A stretch of DNA of 64,000 bases from Streptacidiphilus jeojiense (GTDB lineage: Bacteria; Actinomycetota; Actinomycetes; Streptomycetales; Streptomycetaceae), in the NCBI RefSeq assembly GCF_000719095.1, contig NZ_JOEH01000009.1:124001-188000 (forward strand), read 5' to 3'. A program made the translations under genes and the position numbers. Under the pieces are notes generated by a model. The model did not search any database and was not told the DNA's origin. It saw nothing but the letters and a program-made list of their open reading frames with translations. Below, piece by piece: positions 62,390 to 64,000 of this stretch; position 1 is the stretch's first letter; each line of letters begins with the position of its first letter.

Positions 62390-63472
62390 TCAGAGCGCCA
62401 GCGTGCAGATCACCGAGGGGATGGCGGCGGCCGGGGCGGGCTGCTCCAGGGAGCCGTCGTCCAGGATGCGCAGGGCGGCGACGGTGCCGCTGTACTGGTT
62501 GGCGACGAGCAGGTGACCTGCGGTCAGGGCCAGCCCACGGGGCCAGCTGCCGCCGCTGGGGGTCTCCCCGACGGGCTGCAGGGTGTCGCCCTCGACCCGG
62601 AAGGCGGCCACCGTGTCGGCGCCGCGGTTGGTCATCCAGACGAAGCGGCCGCAGGGCGAGGCGACGATGCCGCCCGGCTGGTTGTGGGTGTCGGCCGTGG
62701 TGGCGCGGACGCTGGAGACCTCGGTGAAGGTGCCGGCCGCCGCGTCGTAGCGCAGGCCGGTGACGGAGGAGGAGAGCTCGTCCGCGATCCAGGCCTGGTC
62801 GCCGCCGGGGGCGAAGGCGAGGTGCCGGGGTCCGGATCCGGCCCGCAACTGGTTGGCGACGACCAGCTCCAGGGTCCCGGAGGCGGTGTCGAGCCGGTAG
62901 GTGTAGACCGTGTCGGTGCCGAGGTCCACCGCGAGCACATGGCGGCCGGACGGGTCGACGACCACCTGGTGGGCGTGGCTGACCTCCTGCCGCCCGGCGA
63001 CCGGACCGCCGCCCTGGTGGAAGACGACATCGGTGAGCTCGACCGGGACGCCGTCCTCGTCGAGCCGGTGCACGGCCACCGTGCCGGCGATGGTGTCGTC
63101 GCCGTAGTTGGCGGTCAGCAGCCAGCCGCCGTCCGGGTGGACGCTCAGATGGCAGGGGTTGGTGCCGCCGCTCGCGATCGGGGACCCCAACGGGACCAGC
63201 GCGCCGTCCGGCTGCCGGGCGAAGGCGCTGACGGTCCCGGACACGGACTCGTTGGTGCTGTAGACGACCTGCCCGGACGGGTGGGCCACCAGGAAGGAGG
63301 GGCCGCTGACGGGGACCTCCGGCAGGGCGGCGTCGACCGTGAGGGTGCCCGTCTCCGGGTCGAACCGCAGGGCGGCCAGGCCGATGCCCTCACCACCGGT
63401 GTCCGGGGTGTAGGAGCCGGTGTGGACGAGGAGACCGGGGTGCGGGCCGGTGGGGGCGGGGTGCGCTGTCAT
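62390..63472 (-). CDS. Lactonase-family seven-bladed beta-propeller
   Basis: A 360-residue protein of the 6-phosphogluconolactonase (PF10282) propeller family. Repeated blades carry TNESVSGTVSAFA, HPDGGWLLTANYGDDTIAG, HAHQVVVDPSG and GPRHLAFAPGGDQAW. No signal peptide is seen from ATG 63472. Starts further upstream lie in Arg/Gly-rich shadow sequence. It may hydrolyse a sugar lactone, which would suit the sugar-acid locus 5 kb away, but family members have several activities. Confidence 0.85.
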   Translation of the reverse strand: MTAHPAPTGPHPGLLVHTGSYTPDTGGEGIGLAALRFDPETGTLTVDAALPEVPVSGPSFLVAHPSGQVVYSTNESVSGTVSAFARQPDGALVPLGSPIASGGTNPCHLSVHPDGGWLLTANYGDDTIAGTVAVHRLDEDGVPVELTDVVFHQGGGPVAGRQEVSHAHQVVVDPSGRHVLAVDLGTDTVYTYRLDTASGTLELVVANQLRAGSGPRHLAFAPGGDQAWIADELSSSVTGLRYDAAAGTFTEVSSVRATTADTHNQPGGIVASPCGRFVWMTNRGADTVAAFRVEGDTLQPVGETPSGGSWPRGLALTAGHLLVANQYSGTVAALRILDDGSLEQPAPAAAIPSVICTLAL

Positions 63473-63539
63473 GGGGATCAGTGTCCACGGTGGGGCGTCG
63501 GTGCGGCGGAGCGGGTGCCGACTGTTTGCGCCGACCCCG

Positions 63540-63640
63540 CGCCCCACCCCGCCGCAGCCCACCCCACTTCGCCCCACCATGCCGCGCCCCACCGGGCCCC
63601 GCCCCGCACCCCACCGCAGCCCACCGAGCCAGGCTGCTGC
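63540..63640. repeat. CCCCACC-rich simple repeat
   Basis: The gap between the last two genes is dominated by CGCCCCACC/GCAGCCCACC units. No gene is visible in 63473-63660. Confidence 0.5.
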
Positions 63641-63660
63641 TCAGCCGTGCTGACGGGATG

Positions 63661-64000
63661 TCACCAGCCGCGGGTGGAGCCCGCCTCGCGCTCGATGGTG
63701 AGGTGGTCGAACGCCGTGCCGGACTCGGTCAGGGCGGTCAGCTTCAGCTTGGCGGTCGCACCCTTCCGGGCCGGGACCACGTCGACGCGGAGGAAGGAGT
63801 AGCCGGTGTAGCGGACCCGGGACCAGTCGATGGTCTCGGCGACCTTCACCGAACCCTTCTCCCAGTGGTAGGTGACCAGCTCGTCCACCCGGTGCTCGTT
63901 GCCCTCGTAGGTGTCCGCGTAGTCGAAGCTGTAGAGGCTGCGACCGGCGGCACCCGCCGTCACGTACACCACGCCGTCCTCGGCCGGACGGATGCTCGCA
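63661..64000 (-). CDS. C-terminal part of a secreted-type protein, possibly a metallophosphoesterase (partial)
   Basis: The frame is open to the right edge of the window, so only about 113 C-terminal residues are visible. They read ASIRPAEDGVVYVTAGAAGRSLYSF, then WEKGSVKVAETIDWSRVRYTGYSFLRVDVVPA and a beta-rich end (KLKLTALTESG). VVYVTAGAAGRSL resembles the end of calcineurin-like phosphoesterase domains followed by a C-terminal beta domain, as in actinobacterial purple acid phosphatase relatives. The catalytic part is outside the window, so the assignment is tentative. Confidence 0.5.
   Translation of the reverse strand, partial: ASIRPAEDGVVYVTAGAAGRSLYSFDYADTYEGNEHRVDELVTYHWEKGSVKVAETIDWSRVRYTGYSFLRVDVVPARKGATAKLKLTALTESGTAFDHLTIEREAGSTRGW

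Overview
The window is high-GC actinobacterial chromosome, most likely a Streptomycetaceae member (Streptomyces, Kitasatospora or Streptacidiphilus). The reasons are very strong G/C third-position bias, frequent GTG starts with GGAGG-type ribosome sites, a pair of SigB/F/G-type sporulation or stress sigma factors, a 6C-type RNA and a DUF1906 secreted protein. The genus cannot be fixed from sequence alone.

Bases 1-32949 are a nonribosomal peptide cluster. The backbone is two minus-strand synthetases. NRPS1 (14175-24287) is T-(C-A-T)x3. NRPS2 (26623-32949) is C-A-T-E-C-T. Both ends of the line lack an adenylation domain: the first T of NRPS1 and the last C-T of NRPS2. There is no terminal thioesterase. 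Facing each other at the left side are two tailoring cassettes that converge on a double terminator at 7201-7353. The plus cassette (1-7179) has a half-C-A-T protein, a SyrB2/CytC3-type Fe(II)/2-oxoglutarate halogenase (HQA motif), a free carrier protein, a thioesterase, a HisC-like aminotransferase and an MppJ-like methyltransferase. The minus cassette (7372-12132) has a half-C-A protein, a free carrier protein, a P450, a thioesterase and a 69-residue protein of unknown role. The A domains of both cassettes read the same specificity code (DALWLGGTF), close to the valine code. The model is that one Val-type residue is chlorinated and another is hydroxylated while bound to carriers, and that they are fed in trans to the two A-less positions of a line making about a hexapeptide. 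An MbtH protein, a VioC/AsnO-like oxygenase, an SDR and a cation/proton antiporter complete the set. No pathway regulator is visible.

Bases 33165-51603 are ordinary chromosome: a secreted DUF1906 protein, a fatty acyl-CoA ligase, a degenerate PAS hybrid kinase-like protein, tRNA-Ser(GCT), a flavoprotein, tRNA-Arg(ACG), membrane and secreted hypothetical proteins, a frameshifted beta-helix/PKD surface protein, a DUF222-HNH nuclease, a MarR-MFS pair, MscL and a kinase-like protein without a P-loop.

Bases 51643-57596 hold an aldo/keto reductase and a sugar-acid catabolic locus (KDG kinase, KDPG aldolase, GntR regulator, 5-dehydro-4-deoxyglucarate dehydratase, glucarate dehydratase). The two promoter regions of that locus share a CGATTATCG palindrome. 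Bases 57597-64000 carry small membrane proteins, a tyrosine phosphatase, the two sigma factors, a Dabb protein, the 6C RNA, a lactonase-type beta-propeller and a protein cut by the window edge.

Short tandem repeats, each with a different unit, occupy many of the gaps between genes and also expand inside several coding loops.
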